Source: Methylacidiphilum infernorum V4
Lineage (GTDB): Bacteria > Verrucomicrobiota > Verrucomicrobiia > Methylacidiphilales > Methylacidiphilaceae
Length of the DNA: 64,000 nt
Direction of reading: 5' to 3'
Assembly: GCF_000019665.1 (NCBI RefSeq)
Contig: NC_010794.1
Location: 434,001 to 498,000 of the forward strand
Shown: positions 62,760-64,000 of the stretch, in pieces
Layout: the number at the start of each line of letters is the position of its first letter
How positions within the stretch are numbered: the first letter of the stretch is position 1
Position numbers and translations under genes: made by a program
Notes under the pieces: generated by a model
The model's database searches: none
What the model was told of the DNA's origin: nothing
What the model saw: only the letters and a program-made list of their open reading frames with translations

Positions 62760-64000
62760 GTGCCGCAGCGGTTATTCTTTTTCCTTTTATCGGCATCCTT
62801 CTTCTTTCCCAGATTTCCTCTTATAGGATTTCAAGCTGGCTCAACACTCTTTTTTCTTTTCTTTCTTTCGTCGGTTCCCTTTTTTTGCTTTTCAAAAAAG
62901 ACCCTCCAGGTTCGTTTTTCCTGGTAGATGAACTGAATATCGTTTTCATTCTCCTGACGAATTTCATCGGGTTTACCACGGCCCTTTTCAGTCAGCGTTA
63001 TATCGCCCATGAAATAGAGATCGGCCATCTTTCCCCTCCCTCTTTAAGGTTCTATCACAGCATGTACCAGGCTTTGCTCTTCGGCATGAACCTGGCCCTT
63101 TGTTCTAATAATATCGGGCTTATGTGGGTATCGATAGAAATGGCCACGCTCTCTACCGTGCTTATGGTCGGTATTTACCGGACGACGGAATCTTTGGAAG
63201 CTTCATGGAAATACTTTATTCTTGGGGGCGTGGGCATAGCGTTGGCCCTTTTTGGAACGTTTCTTTTTTATATTTCCGCCCGGCCTACGATTGGAGAAGG
63301 CCTTGCCGCTATGGCTTGGACTAACCTCTTTTCGCATGCAGCCTACCTGGATTCTTCCCTTGTTAATATCGGCTTTATCTTCATTCTCATTGGTTATGGG
63401 ACCAAGGTGGGTCTTTTCCCCCTTCATGGATGGCTACCGGATGCCCATGCCGAAGGGCCTACTCCGATTTCCGCCGTTCTTTCTGGATTACTCCTCAACG
63501 TCGCCCTCTATGCGATCCTGCGGTTTAAGATTCTCCTTTCAGCCAATCCCCATGCCCTGCAGGCAGGCCCCCTTCTCACGGCCATGGGGCTTGCTTCCGT
63601 GTTGTTTGCAGCGCTTATGTTCTACAAGAGAAGGGACATTAAACGGCTCTTTGCCTATTCATCGATTGAACATATGGGAATTATCTCTTTTGCTTTTGGC
63701 ATTGGGGGTGCCCTTGCCAACTTTGCGGGGCTTTTGCACATGAGTATGCACAGCTTGACCAAGTCAGCGATCTTTTTTGCTATCGGTTACATCTCCCAGA
63801 TAAAAAGGACGCAGAAAATAGCCGATTTATCCGGGCTGACATCAAGCCATCCGGTTCTCGGTTGGGGTCTTGTCTTTGGAGTGCTCGCCATAGCAGGGCT
63901 TCCTCCCATGGGTGTTTTTATGAGTGAATTTTTGGTGTTAAGTTCGGCTTTTGCCCGGTCTCCCCTGCTTGCTGCCTGCCTTGCTGTTGGATTGATTACG
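62756..64000 (+). CDS. hyfF: HyfF-like membrane subunit (partial, C-terminus outside window)
   Basis: 415 codons are visible of a NuoN/HyfF-type proton-pumping subunit that continues past the window. Features are MWVSIEMATLSTVLMVGIYR, the channel motif GYGTKVGLFPLHGWLPDAHAEGPTPISAVLSGLLLNVALYAILR, and IKRLFAYSSIEHMGIISFAFG. The order hyfB-C-E-F matches hydrogenase-4 and Ehr-type complexes; the next genes should be hyfG and hyfI. Without HyfG it cannot be decided whether a NiFe site is present. Confidence 0.9.
   Translation, partial: MSAAAVILFPFIGILLLSQISSYRISSWLNTLFSFLSFVGSLFLLFKKDPPGSFFLVDELNIVFILLTNFIGFTTALFSQRYIAHEIEIGHLSPPSLRFYHSMYQALLFGMNLALCSNNIGLMWVSIEMATLSTVLMVGIYRTTESLEASWKYFILGGVGIALALFGTFLFYISARPTIGEGLAAMAWTNLFSHAAYLDSSLVNIGFIFILIGYGTKVGLFPLHGWLPDAHAEGPTPISAVLSGLLLNVALYAILRFKILLSANPHALQAGPLLTAMGLASVLFAALMFYKRRDIKRLFAYSSIEHMGIISFAFGIGGALANFAGLLHMSMHSLTKSAIFFAIGYISQIKRTQKIADLSGLTSSHPVLGWGLVFGVLAIAGLPPMGVFMSEFLVLSSAFARSPLLAACLAVGLIT

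Noticed and set aside
1-64000. CRISPR array, prophage, intact insertion sequence or rRNA operon
   Set aside because: No regularly spaced direct repeats, phage structural genes, transposase genes or rRNA sequences were seen.

Overview
The window is a contiguous piece of a bacterial chromosome with moderate GC. It has short intergenic gaps, many ATGA overlaps, and genes in blocks on both strands. A large nitrogen-fixation region, a mer module, hpnC-type hopanoid chemistry and a Hyf-type membrane complex together resemble an acidophilic methanotrophic verrucomicrobium of the Methylacidiphilum type. This assignment is inference from content; no 16S rRNA or methane monooxygenase gene is present.

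Layout: 1-11230 is housekeeping: nth (cut by the window edge), rimO, a RodZ-like gene, ftsK, superoxide dismutase, a DsrE-like protein, a DUF192 protein, a PHP phosphoesterase, hpnC, coaE and rho. 11545-14890 holds ppa followed by a mercury module (merR, a merT-merP fusion, and convergent merA). 15018-31184 is the nif/fix region. It contains nifB, a ferredoxin, an A-type Fe-S carrier, a TPR-like gene, an LRV Fe-S protein, nifZ, nifS, nifQ and a rhodanese, then nifA on the opposite strand, two more A-type carriers, nifT, a DegT-like gene, a 77-residue gene, a SIR2-like gene, nifW and fixABCX. nifHDK, nifENX, nifU and nifV are not here and must lie elsewhere.

The nif region looks like one regulon. 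Five plus-strand sites and one minus-strand site fit the sigma-54 -24/-12 spacing (GG-N10-GC). Exact NifA-type upstream sites (TGT-N10-ACA) precede nifB, nifT and nifW. NifA carries the full C-X11-C-X19-C-X4-C pattern linked to oxygen sensitivity in rhizobial NifA. The most unusual part is the nifT operon: its DegT-family protein has Ser where the PLP lysine should be, and its SIR2-like protein has lost the catalytic His and the Asn of the TNYD motif. Two intact genes that look catalytically dead, separated by a small unknown gene, sit in a NifA-controlled operon.

From 31455 to 46028 come a SYLF lipid-binding protein, a UbiD decarboxylase, a nucleotide-sugar epimerase, a small membrane-protein pair, an orphan fusion of alternative complex III subunits ActC and ActD, a 5'-3' exonuclease, an A-type Fe-S carrier, an MFS transporter, ruvCAB, a YjbQ protein and a rhodanese-like lipoprotein without its cysteine. 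A GC-rich stretch without an intact gene lies just before ruvC. A tRNA-Lys(CUU) follows at 46094. 46302-54765 is a surface-polysaccharide island (methyltransferase, two-domain glycosyltransferase, rfbF, epimerases, rfbC, LhgO). The end holds a Kef-type antiporter, an old yellow enzyme, a class I amidotransferase, and the start of a hyfB-C-E-F operon that runs off the window.
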